Assembly (NCBI GenBank): GCA_016929365.1
Contig: JAFGIZ010000226.1
Span: 1 to 9,792, forward strand
Length of the DNA: 9,792 nucleotides
Direction: 5' to 3'
Source: Lentisphaerota bacterium
GTDB lineage: Bacteria > Verrucomicrobiota > Kiritimatiellia > UBA8416 > JAFGIZ01
In this document: one piece after another, positions 1 through 5,934 of the stretch
How the letters are laid out: each line of letters opens with the position of its first letter
Numbering within the stretch: the first letter of the stretch is position 1
Notes under the pieces: model-generated
The model's database searches: none
Told to the model about the DNA's origin: nothing
The model's input: the letters and a program-made list of their open reading frames with translations, nothing else
Made by a program: the position numbers and the translations under genes

Positions 1-519
1 CGGGTCGTTGAACGCAATGTGGCCGGTAATGCCGAATCCCGTCCAGCACAGGTCGGCCCCGCCGAGGGCGTCGATCAGCTCCGTGGTGTGCTCCGGCGCC
101 CGCGGATCGGGAAAGAGCACGTTTTCGGGGCGCGGGCGCTTGTCCTCCGGCAACCGCGAGAAGAACCGTTCGTCCATGAAACGGCGGAAACTCAACGGGT
201 GGGCCGTATCGATCAAAGACCCCGTTGCCGGGTCGACGTATTCGTCCATGTTGAGCGTGCGCAGGTTCTCGCAGCTCAGTCCGCGCCGCACGATCTCCTC
301 GGCGCAATAGGCGTAATCGATCGGGCCCGCCGGGCAAATCACCGTCAGCATCTCGCCGGCGGCGGTCTTGGCGTCCAGGGCATCCGCCAGTTCCCCGGCA
401 ATCTTCCGGTTCAGCGCCGCCCTGTCTTGCACCACGGTCGTCTTCCCGCGCAGCGTGTCCGGCAAATCATCGACGGTCGTAGCATAAATGGCGGGATCGG
501 CGAATTGAGCAAAATGCAT
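1..519 (-). CDS. NagB-family glucosamine-6-phosphate deaminase/isomerase-like protein (partial, C-terminus off the left edge)
   Basis: The first 173 codons are visible; the reading frame is still open at base 1. The protein belongs to the NagB/RpiA/6-phosphogluconolactonase-like fold. It shows the NagB signature NMDEY (residues 90-94, aspartate 92 matching E. coli NagB Asp72), followed by HPLSFRRFM (107-115) where E. coli has HPESYYSFM, and GFGITGHIAFNDP (161-173) where E. coli has GVGNDGHIAFNEP. NagB converts glucosamine-6-phosphate to fructose-6-phosphate and ammonia in the cytoplasm. Two features differ from classical NagB: the N-terminal phosphate-binding GGTP loop is replaced by CPAGPIDY (62-69), and the E. 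coli Asp141 position holds threonine. The substrate may therefore be another sugar phosphate. The start is the only ATG after the in-frame TAG at 592-594 and carries the Shine-Dalgarno AGAGGA at 524-529. It lies 163 bp downstream of hcp on the same strand. The family is secure; the exact reaction is not. Confidence 0.85.
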   Translation of the reverse strand, partial: MHFAQFADPAIYATTVDDLPDTLRGKTTVVQDRAALNRKIAGELADALDAKTAAGEMLTVICPAGPIDYAYCAEEIVRRGLSCENLRTLNMDEYVDPATGSLIDTAHPLSFRRFMDERFFSRLPEDKRPRPENVLFPDPRAPEHTTELIDALGGADLCWTGFGITGHIAFNDP

Positions 520-523
520 CGCT

Positions 524-529
524 TCCTCT
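524..529 (-). promoter_or_regulatory. Ribosome binding site of the NagB-like gene
   Basis: The minus strand reads AGAGGA, then four bases, then the ATG at 519. This supports that ATG as the start; no other start codon exists in frame before the upstream stop. Confidence 0.6.
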
Positions 530-588
530 TCTCGGTTATGCGTTATGCGGAAAACCGCAACAGCTTCAGTACTTGCCCGTACGGTGTA

Positions 589-618
589 AAGCTACCGTTT
601 CCCTCCTGCGCCTGTCAA
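589..618 (-). promoter_or_regulatory. Possible sigma-70 type promoter for the NagB-like gene
   Basis: On the minus strand a perfect -35 hexamer TTGACA (618 to 613) is followed after 18 bases by TAGCTT (594 to 589), which matches only three positions of the -10 consensus. Transcription would start near base 582 and give a leader of about 60 nt before the AGAGGA ribosome site. The site lies in the gap after hcp, so the NagB-like gene may be transcribed separately from hcp. The weak -10 keeps this tentative. Confidence 0.3.
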
Positions 619-682
619 CGCGCCGACCCGCGCCGCGGGCACGCACACGCCCCAAAACAGCTCCCGCCGTCTTACGCGGCGC

Positions 683-2320
683 TCAACGCCCCGCCAGCAT
701 GGCCTCGACGTCCTGTGCGACGCCGTTGCTCCCCTTGATGTCGAACTGCTCGACGAGCACCTTCGCCACACCCGGCGACAGGAAGGCCGGGAGCGTGGGC
801 CCGAGCCGGATACCCTTGACGCCCAGGGAAAGCAGTGCCAGCAGCACAATCACGGCCTTCTGCTCGTACCAGGCGATGTCGTACGAAATGGGCAGGTCGT
901 TGATGTCGTCCAGCCCGAAGGCCTTTTGTAACTGCAGCGCGATGTAGGCCAGCGAATACGAGTCGTTGCACTGCCCCGCGTCGAGCACCCGCGGAATGCC
1001 CCCGATCTCGCCGAGGTCCAGCTTGTTGTAACGGTACTTCGCGCAACCGGCGGTCAGAATGACCGTGTCGTCCGGCAGCGCCCGCGCGACATCGGTATAG
1101 TACCGGCGTTCCTTGAAACGCCCGTCGCAGCCGGCCATGACGACAAAGCGCTTGATGGCGCCCGATTTTACGGCGGCTATAATCGTGTCGGCCAGGGCCA
1201 TCACCTGGTTGCGCGCGAACCCGTTGGTCAGCGTCCCCTCCTCCAGCGGCTCCGGCGGCGGACAGGTTTTGGCTTTTTCGATCACCGCCGAAAAATCTTT
1301 CGGCCGGCCGGCCGTGCGGTCGGGAATGTGCGCGCAACCCGGGTAGCCCGCCATGCCCGTCGTGAACAGGCGGTCCCGATAGGCGTCCTTGACCGGCGTA
1401 ATGCAGTTGGTGGTCATCAGGACGGCGCCCTGGAAAGCGTCAAATTCCGTGCTCTGGCGCCACCATGAGCCCCCGTAGTTGCCGACAAAGTGATCGTAGC
1501 GCTTGAAGGCGGGATAGGCGTTGGCCGGCAGCATCTCGCTGTGCGTGTACACGTCGACCCCCGTGCCCGCCGTCTGCTCGAGCAGCTCCGCCATGTCCTT
1601 GAGGTCATGCCCCGACACCAGGATGCCCGGGTTGCCGCGCACGCCCAGGTTGACCCGCGTGATCTCGGGATGCCCGTAGGCGTCCGTATTGGCCTTGTCC
1701 AGGAGGGCCATGGCCTTGACGCCGGTGGCGCCGCATTCCAGGACCAGGGCGGTCATGTCCGCGACCGGCAGCTCGCGCGTCGTGGAGGCCAGGGCTTTCA
1801 TGATGAAGGCGTCCACCTCGGGATCGGTCTGCCCCAGGATGGCGGCGTGGTCGGCATACGCCGACAGGCCCTTCACCCCGTAGATCAGCAGCTCGCGCAG
1901 GGAGCGCGCATCGGCGTCCGCCGTGGCCTGCACACCGACCGTTTCCGCCTTGGCCGTGAAGTCCGCATCCGCGGCCCCCGTCCAGGTCGCCGCGTCGGGG
2001 AGCGACACCGGATCGAGGCCGTCCTCCACCTTGCGGCGCAGGGTGTCGCGCACCGTCTGCGCCCGCCGCGCCAGGTCGAGAAAGCGCGCATCGTCAAAAT
2101 TGGCGTTGGTGATCGTAGCGAACAGGCCCTGCCGCACGAACTGCGCTTCGTCCGCCACCGGCACGCCCTGCGCCGGGGCCCGCTCGCCGAACACGGCAAT
2201 GCCCTTGAGCAGATGCACGAGGACATCCTGCAAACCGGCCGTGGACGCCTGTTTGCCGCACACGCCCCGAACCGTGCAACCCGTGTTGCCCGCGGTTTCC
2301 TGGCATTGATAACAGAACAT
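683..2320 (-). CDS. hcp: Hydroxylamine reductase / hybrid cluster protein (Hcp, anaerobe type)
   Basis: A complete 545-residue protein, close to the 553 residues of Desulfovibrio vulgaris Hcp. The N-terminus has cysteines 3, 6, 15 and 21 (CX2CX8CX5C in MFCYQCQETAGNTGCTVRGVC), the compact pattern of anaerobes that binds a cubane [4Fe-4S] cluster. All expected ligands of the hybrid [4Fe-2O-2S] cluster are present: His238 (SGHDLKDM), Glu262 (THSEMLPA), Cys306 (TTNCITP), Cys398 (MAGCDGR, the persulfide cysteine), Cys426 (TAGCAKY), Cys451 (AGQCND) and Glu486 (WYEQKA). It is a cytoplasmic redox enzyme. The family reduces hydroxylamine in vitro; the E. coli homologue reduces nitric oxide and S-nitrosylates proteins. 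The start at 2320 is set by the conserved MFCYQCQ end and the AAAGGAG ribosome site; a 48-codon upstream extension is low-complexity leader. No Hcr reductase is adjacent, as is usual for this class. The hybrid-cluster ligand set suggests a functional enzyme. Confidence 0.97.
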   Translation of the reverse strand: MFCYQCQETAGNTGCTVRGVCGKQASTAGLQDVLVHLLKGIAVFGERAPAQGVPVADEAQFVRQGLFATITNANFDDARFLDLARRAQTVRDTLRRKVEDGLDPVSLPDAATWTGAADADFTAKAETVGVQATADADARSLRELLIYGVKGLSAYADHAAILGQTDPEVDAFIMKALASTTRELPVADMTALVLECGATGVKAMALLDKANTDAYGHPEITRVNLGVRGNPGILVSGHDLKDMAELLEQTAGTGVDVYTHSEMLPANAYPAFKRYDHFVGNYGGSWWRQSTEFDAFQGAVLMTTNCITPVKDAYRDRLFTTGMAGYPGCAHIPDRTAGRPKDFSAVIEKAKTCPPPEPLEEGTLTNGFARNQVMALADTIIAAVKSGAIKRFVVMAGCDGRFKERRYYTDVARALPDDTVILTAGCAKYRYNKLDLGEIGGIPRVLDAGQCNDSYSLAYIALQLQKAFGLDDINDLPISYDIAWYEQKAVIVLLALLSLGVKGIRLGPTLPAFLSPGVAKVLVEQFDIKGSNGVAQDVEAMLAGR

Positions 2321-2328
2321 GGTCTTTT

Positions 2329-2335
2329 CTCCTTT
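2329..2335 (-). promoter_or_regulatory. Ribosome binding site of hcp
   Basis: The minus strand reads AAAGGAG eight bases before the ATG at 2320. It is close to the ideal Shine-Dalgarno sequence and decides the start against the longer in-frame extension up to 2464. Confidence 0.8.
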
Positions 2336-2358
2336 GCGCCTTGTCTGTACGGTCCGGC

Positions 2359-2414
2359 CCCGCCGGCCGCAGGCGGGACGGCCCGGCAGGCAGGCGTTCC
2401 GGCCCAAAGGGCCG
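2359..2414. repeat. Two GC-rich palindromes in the hcp leader
   Basis: Two inverted repeats sit between hcp and its likely promoter. One is CCCGCC (2359-2364) with GGCGGG (2372-2377) around a seven-base loop. The other is CGGCCC-AAA-GGGCCG (2400-2414), a six-bp stem with a three-base loop. Both would be in the 5' leader of an hcp transcript starting near 2420 and could fold as RNA hairpins. Neither matches a regulator site or riboswitch that I know, and GC-rich DNA yields such short palindromes often. Confidence 0.4.
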
Positions 2415-2424
2415 CCCCCCGCTT

Positions 2425-2452
2425 TAATTACCACAACAGGCCGCCCCGTCAA
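2425..2452 (-). promoter_or_regulatory. Weak candidate promoter for hcp
   Basis: On the minus strand TTGACG (2452 to 2447, five of six -35 matches) is followed after 16 bases by the AT-rich TAATTA (2430 to 2425) inside otherwise GC-rich sequence. The -10 match is poor. If used, it would give a leader of about 95-100 nt containing the two palindromes at 2359-2414. No full FNR-like or HcpR-like palindrome is visible here. Confidence 0.25.
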
Positions 2453-2534
2453 GCCGCGCCGCAAGAAAAGGGGCCTTCCGGGTTTGGTGTGGGTGCCCCC
2501 TGTAGCCTGTACTCGTGCAAACAGGACTTTCTGC

Positions 2535-2562
2535 TTGCCGCTCCGCCGCTTGCCGTTAAGAT
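2535..2562 (+). promoter_or_regulatory. Candidate sigma-70 promoter for mscS
   Basis: TTGCCG (2535-2540) and TAAGAT (2557-2562) each match four of six consensus positions and are separated by 16 bases. The site lies 40 bases before the mscS start in the divergent intergenic region, which gives a leader of about 32 nt. Confidence 0.4.
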
Positions 2563-2591
2563 TCTACCCGGTACGGATCAAGCCATAACCG

Positions 2592-2597
2592 AAAGGA
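2592..2597 (+). promoter_or_regulatory. Ribosome binding site of mscS
   Basis: AAAGGA stands four bases before the ATG at 2602 and supports that start; the protein beginning here has the N-terminal length expected for a small MscS channel. Confidence 0.65.
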
Positions 2598-2601
2598 CAT
2601 C

Positions 2602-3423
2602 ATGGAAACGGTCGTCACGAAGTTGCAGGAATGGTTGGCCCTGTACGGGCTCAAACTCGTAGCCGCGGCGCTGATCCTGATCATCGGCCGCCTGGCGGCC
2701 AGGGCGCTGCGTGCGCTGTTGAAAAAGGCGCTCCTCAAGAGCCGCGTGGACGAAACGCTCGTTGCGTTCATCACAAACCTGGCCTACGTCGGCCTGATGG
2801 TGTTCGTCATCATCGCCGCGCTGGGACAGCTCGGCGTGCAGACCACGTCGTTCATCGCCGTCATCGGCGCCGCCGGCCTGGCCGTCGGCCTGGCGCTGCA
2901 GGGTTCGCTGGCCAACTTCGCCGCCGGCGTGCTGATGATTATCTTCAAACCGTTCAAAGTCGGCGATTATATCGAGGGCGGCGGCACGGCGGGTATCGTG
3001 GAGGACATCGGTATCTTCACGTGCGAGCTGAAGTCTCCGGACAACAAGAAGATCATCATCCCCAACGCCAAGCTCACGGGCGACAACATCGTGAACTACT
3101 CCGCCAAGGACTCGCGCCGTCTCGACCTCGTCGCCGGCGTGAGCTACGGCGACGACCTGGACAAGGTCCGGAAGGTGCTGGAGCAGATTCTCGCCGAGGA
3201 TGACCGGATTCTCAAGGACCCCGCCCCCACGATCGGCGTCCTGGAACTGGGCGACAGCAGCGTGAATTTCGCGGTCCGGCCCTGGGTCAAGACGGCCGAC
3301 TACTGGGACGTGCTGTTTGCGACGCAGGAGAAGATGAAAAAACGCTTCGATGCCGAAGGCATCTCGATCCCGTTCCCGCAGCAGGACGTGCATCTGTACC
3401 GCACGCCGGAGACACAGGCCTGA
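2602..3423 (+). CDS. mscS: Small-conductance mechanosensitive channel MscS
   Basis: A complete 273-residue protein, close to the 286 residues of E. coli MscS. It forms a homoheptameric inner-membrane channel that opens under membrane tension and releases solutes on osmotic downshock. Three membrane helices are visible: TM1 about 14-30, TM2 about 57-77 and the pore-lining TM3 about 83-113. TM3 contains GAAGLAVGLALQGSLANFAA, nearly identical to E. coli; Leu93 and Leu97 match the gate rings Leu105 and Leu109, and Gln100-Gly101 match the hinge Gln112-Gly113. The soluble part begins with KPFKVGDYIE (116-125) and IIIPNAKLTGDNIVNYS (151-167), the MscS beta domain, and ends in the alpha/beta domain (about 175-265). 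It is the only plus-strand gene, divergent from hcp and convergent with the GH71-like gene, so it is probably monocistronic. The family assignment is firm. Confidence 0.97.
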   Translation: METVVTKLQEWLALYGLKLVAAALILIIGRLAARALRALLKKALLKSRVDETLVAFITNLAYVGLMVFVIIAALGQLGVQTTSFIAVIGAAGLAVGLALQGSLANFAAGVLMIIFKPFKVGDYIEGGGTAGIVEDIGIFTCELKSPDNKKIIIPNAKLTGDNIVNYSAKDSRRLDLVAGVSYGDDLDKVRKVLEQILAEDDRILKDPAPTIGVLELGDSSVNFAVRPWVKTADYWDVLFATQEKMKKRFDAEGISIPFPQQDVHLYRTPETQA

Positions 3424-3429
3424 ACACGC

Positions 3430-3463
3430 GGCAGCCCCGCGCGCGGTCCGCGCGGCGGCTGCC
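3430..3463. terminator. Strong GC hairpin between convergent genes (probable bidirectional terminator)
   Basis: The stem is GGCAGCC-CCGCGCG paired with CGCGCGG-C-GGCTGCC: fourteen base pairs, one bulged C and a five-base loop CGGTC. It begins six bases after the mscS stop and lies 25 bases beyond the GH71-like stop on the other strand. There is no run of T on either side, so it is not a textbook intrinsic terminator. Its position between two converging gene ends makes transcript termination or end protection the likeliest role. Confidence 0.55.
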
Positions 3464-3487
3464 CCGCCCCTTAGCGCATCGCCGCCG

Positions 3488-5692
3488 TTAAAGGGGCTGG
3501 CCCGCCTGGCCGCCGGGGAGCGGCCCCGTGGCGTCGCGTACGGCCCCGATCGCGGCTTCGTCCAGGACGCCGCGGTACAGGTGCACCTCGTCCAGCGCGC
3601 CTTCGTAACCCGCGCCCGCCATGAGCCGGCGGGGGCCGGGCGGCGGGGGCCGGGCGCCGGCGGGAACCGCGCCGGAGGCGACCCGGCGGCCGTCGATGTA
3701 CAGGCGCAGCTCCGAAGCCCCGCGGCTGACCGCGACATGGCTCCACCGGTCCGCCGGCAGCGGCCCGGGCGCGGTGACGGTAACGGCCGATGTGCCGTCC
3801 ACGACCCGGAAACGCAATGCGCCGTCCGCGGCGTCCAGCAGCCAGTCCGTCCGGACCGCCCCGCCCTCGAGCAGCCGTCCCTTGACGGACCCCAGGGCAT
3901 GGACCCACAGGCAGGCCGTGAACTCGGGCAGATGCAACGCCGGGGCCGGCGCCGTGCAGATATAACGCGCGCCGTCGTTCGGCGGCGCGAACCAGACGGC
4001 GTTCCCGTGGACGCCGGCGGCATGGCGGATATCCGAGAAACGGGTGAACCGCGCATGATGCCCGTGGCCCGAGCCGTCGCGGGCATACACCCCGTACGTC
4101 TCGTTGCCGTGCCATTCCACGACGAGCCGCTCGCGAAGCGCCTCCGCCGCGGGATGCCGCAGCAGGTTCCGCTCGCGCGTGCTGCTCCCGGCGTAGTAGA
4201 GATGGTTGTCGTAAATGATCTCGTTGCTGACGGTCCACTTGCTGCGCATATGAATCGCCGTGCTGCCGTCACGGACCAGCTTGAACTCCGGCGTGCCCTC
4301 GGCAACCGGGATCGTAAACGACGTGATCCCGGCTTCGGCGGCCCTGCGCCCGGCGGCGGCGCCGACCGAGATTTGCAGCTCGCCGGGCGCCGTCAGAAAC
4401 GCCAGCAGCTCGATCTCGTCAAAGGGCTGCGCCGGGCGCCGGCTCGACCCGGATATCACGCGCGACGGCGCGTCTTTCCAGGTCGGATCGATCTCGGCGC
4501 CGAGCGACTGGGTCCGGTGGCAGTAGTAGAGCACGTCGCGCGTGATGTCCGGCTGCGTGCCGGTTTTGAACCAGGTGATGTAGTAGGCGCACAAATCGTA
4601 GAACGCGTACTGGCTGCCCGTCGCGGGCCGTATGGCGCTCTCCTTGAAGTCGTTCCAGGTGAACAGCTGCGCCCAGTCCCGGGGCCCGAGCTCGCGGATG
4701 GCGATATCCCAGGTCTCGCGCAGGAGCCGGGTGTTCGCCGCGTCCCACGAGACGCTGTGGCGCAGGTCCTGGGCTCGAATCGTCTCGACCCAGCGGTCGA
4801 TGCCGAGGGCCTTGACGTGCTCGGCCGTTCCATGGCAATCGCGCGCCTGTTCGTAGGAGCAGCTTACCGCCGAATCCATCAGGCCGTCGCACAGCCCGGC
4901 GTTGTTCTCGAGCCAGGTCTTGCCGTTGTCCGTCTCGATCCAGAACCCGTGGGTGCAGGGGATAAACGCCACCTCGAGGCCGGCGCCGCGGATCGCGTCC
5001 AGGACCTCCCGCCAGTAGGCCCCGGGATGGCGCTGGGCGCCCCAGGCCGACAACACGAGCTTCCCGTCGAGGCGGAGGATATTGGGAAATGCCTGTAGCG
5101 CCTTCACGAGATCGACTAACATCCCGGCATCCGGTTCGCGATAGGCGCAGACGCAATCGGCCCCGACAATGATCTTGAATTCCGGGTCGGCCGCGTACGC
5201 GGCCTCGATCACGGACACGGCCTGCTTCCAGCGCCAGTGGGCGTCCCCGGCCGGGCTCACCAGGTTTACGATGAAACCGTCGAGCCCCATCGCCACGGCC
5301 AGCTTCACATCGTCCACGTTGTTCAGGAATTTCCAGTTCTCCGCCTCGCGCACGGGAATGGGAACGGGGCGCTGGCGCATGTAGCCGCCGTACGGCGCGT
5401 GATCATGCGCGCCTTCCGTGCCCCGCGGATTGACCCAGTTCCGCGTGTAGTAATCGTTCCAGTCCACCTCGTTGAAGCCCGGCGGAAAGATATGATGATG
5501 ACCCAGGACCAGCCGGTTGTCATGCCGGCGCAGGGCTTCAACGGAGGGCTTGTCGAAGGGAAGATAACGGTCGAGGCCCTGTTCCTCCGCCGCCAGGGCG
5601 GCCGCGGCGGCCAGACACCACGCGGCCGCCCCCCCCCGGACCGCCCACCGTACAACACGGCGCTTTCCAAGTTGAAATGTCATCATACTCAT
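3488..5692 (-). CDS. Secreted GH71-like glycoside hydrolase with C-terminal LamG domain
   Basis: A complete 734-residue protein. Residues 1-34 look like a signal peptide: a basic stretch (KRRVVRWAVR), an alanine-rich hydrophobic core and a likely cut after ALA34. Residues about 58-390 resemble glycoside hydrolase family 71, whose characterised members are alpha-1,3-glucanases (mutanases). Supporting motifs are LVLGHHHIFP (61-70), GFNEVDWNDYYTRNW (72-86), LAVAMGLDGFIVNL (131-144), FKIIVGAD (172-179), LRLDGKLVLSAWG (206-218), the family-like LFTWNDFKES (343-352), and AYYITWFKTGTQP (369-381). Residues about 405-500 look like a beta-sandwich linker domain. Residues about 560-718 form a LamG / concanavalin A-like fold (FTACLWVHA, DRWSHVAVSR, LRLYIDG, GALDEVHLYRGVLDEAAI), probably for carbohydrate binding. 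Several cysteines fit an exported protein. No Shine-Dalgarno precedes the ATG; ATGs at codons 3 and 4 are alternative starts. The real substrate is unknown; the family call rests on motif memory. Confidence 0.8.
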   Translation of the reverse strand: MSMMTFQLGKRRVVRWAVRGGAAAWCLAAAAALAAEEQGLDRYLPFDKPSVEALRRHDNRLVLGHHHIFPPGFNEVDWNDYYTRNWVNPRGTEGAHDHAPYGGYMRQRPVPIPVREAENWKFLNNVDDVKLAVAMGLDGFIVNLVSPAGDAHWRWKQAVSVIEAAYAADPEFKIIVGADCVCAYREPDAGMLVDLVKALQAFPNILRLDGKLVLSAWGAQRHPGAYWREVLDAIRGAGLEVAFIPCTHGFWIETDNGKTWLENNAGLCDGLMDSAVSCSYEQARDCHGTAEHVKALGIDRWVETIRAQDLRHSVSWDAANTRLLRETWDIAIRELGPRDWAQLFTWNDFKESAIRPATGSQYAFYDLCAYYITWFKTGTQPDITRDVLYYCHRTQSLGAEIDPTWKDAPSRVISGSSRRPAQPFDEIELLAFLTAPGELQISVGAAAGRRAAEAGITSFTIPVAEGTPEFKLVRDGSTAIHMRSKWTVSNEIIYDNHLYYAGSSTRERNLLRHPAAEALRERLVVEWHGNETYGVYARDGSGHGHHARFTRFSDIRHAAGVHGNAVWFAPPNDGARYICTAPAPALHLPEFTACLWVHALGSVKGRLLEGGAVRTDWLLDAADGALRFRVVDGTSAVTVTAPGPLPADRWSHVAVSRGASELRLYIDGRRVASGAVPAGARPPPPGPRRLMAGAGYEGALDEVHLYRGVLDEAAIGAVRDATGPLPGGQAGQPL

Positions 5693-5698
5693 TCGCGC

Positions 5699-5727
5699 AG
5701 GTTATCAACCGCCCGTTTGCGGGTCAA
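5699..5727 (-). promoter_or_regulatory. Candidate promoter immediately before the GH71-like gene (possible leaderless transcript)
   Basis: On the minus strand TTGACC (5727 to 5722) is followed after exactly 17 bases by TAACCT (5704 to 5699). The -10 ends only six bases before the ATG at 5692, so transcription would begin at or next to the start codon. That agrees with the lack of any Shine-Dalgarno there. The -10 matches only three positions, so this is a weak call. Confidence 0.3.
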
Positions 5728-5793
5728 CACCCCGGCCCGTCCGTGTCGCGGTGCGTTCAAAACTTCCGAATACGTGCGCCAAAACTTCATCCC

Positions 5794-5815
5794 CCTGTAC
5801 GCTAAACGTTACAGG
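5794..5815. repeat. 22-nt inverted repeat upstream of the GH71-like gene
   Basis: CCTGTA and TACAGG are perfect inverted arms around a ten-base centre, which can extend the stem by two pairs if one A is bulged. It is 102 bases before the GH71-like start and 120 bases past the stop of the giant protein. It could be an operator for a dimeric regulator or an RNA hairpin; there is no T run for an intrinsic terminator. Confidence 0.4.
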
Positions 5816-5838
5816 CACGCCCGGCAGCGTTTAATTGG

Positions 5839-5890
5839 GTCGATTACGTGTAACCGCGCAAGTGGGTCGGTTAAGTAGACGATTAAGTGT
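5839..5890. promoter_or_regulatory. Cluster of three GTCGATTAAGTGT-like motifs (possible operator)
   Basis: Three 13-base copies lie in the gap before the GH71-like gene: GTCGATTACGTGT (5839-5851), GTCGGTTAAGTAG (5866-5878) and GACGATTAAGTGT (5878-5890). The first and third share the 11-base core CGATTAMGTGT with one difference. The first two also share GGGTCG just ahead and at the start of the core. An inverted partner, GTAACC, follows the first copy (GATTAC-GT-GTAACC, 5842-5855). The spacings are 27 and 12 bases. This resembles an array of transcription-factor half-sites in a short stretch that is less GC-rich than its surroundings. No known regulator is matched. Confidence 0.35.
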
Positions 5891-5934
5891 CGTGGTGCGA
5901 GGCAGATACACTTCATCGTCATTTATCCCGGATA

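Noticed and set aside
2321..2464. A 48-codon N-terminal extension of hcp
   Set aside because: The family starts at MFCYQCQ, a near-ideal ribosome site lies before that ATG, and the extension is low-complexity Arg/Gly-rich leader with palindromes.
1490..2662. A 390-codon plus-strand open frame opposite hcp running into mscS
   Set aside because: It is antisense to hcp, whose cluster ligands are all intact, and overlaps the mscS start in another frame.
2578..4305. A 575-codon minus-strand open frame spanning part of the GH71-like gene and all of mscS
   Set aside because: It crosses two well-supported genes on different strands and has no domain signal; it is a GC-rich shadow.
3350..5098. A 582-codon plus-strand open frame across the mscS end and the GH71-like gene
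   Set aside because: It overlaps mscS in another frame and runs antisense to a gene with clear domains; composition is Arg/Ala/Pro-rich with no recognisable motif.
5839..5890. Short repeats as a CRISPR array
   Set aside because: The units are 13 bases, imperfect, and unevenly spaced at 27 and 12 bases; there are no spacers of constant length and no cas genes.
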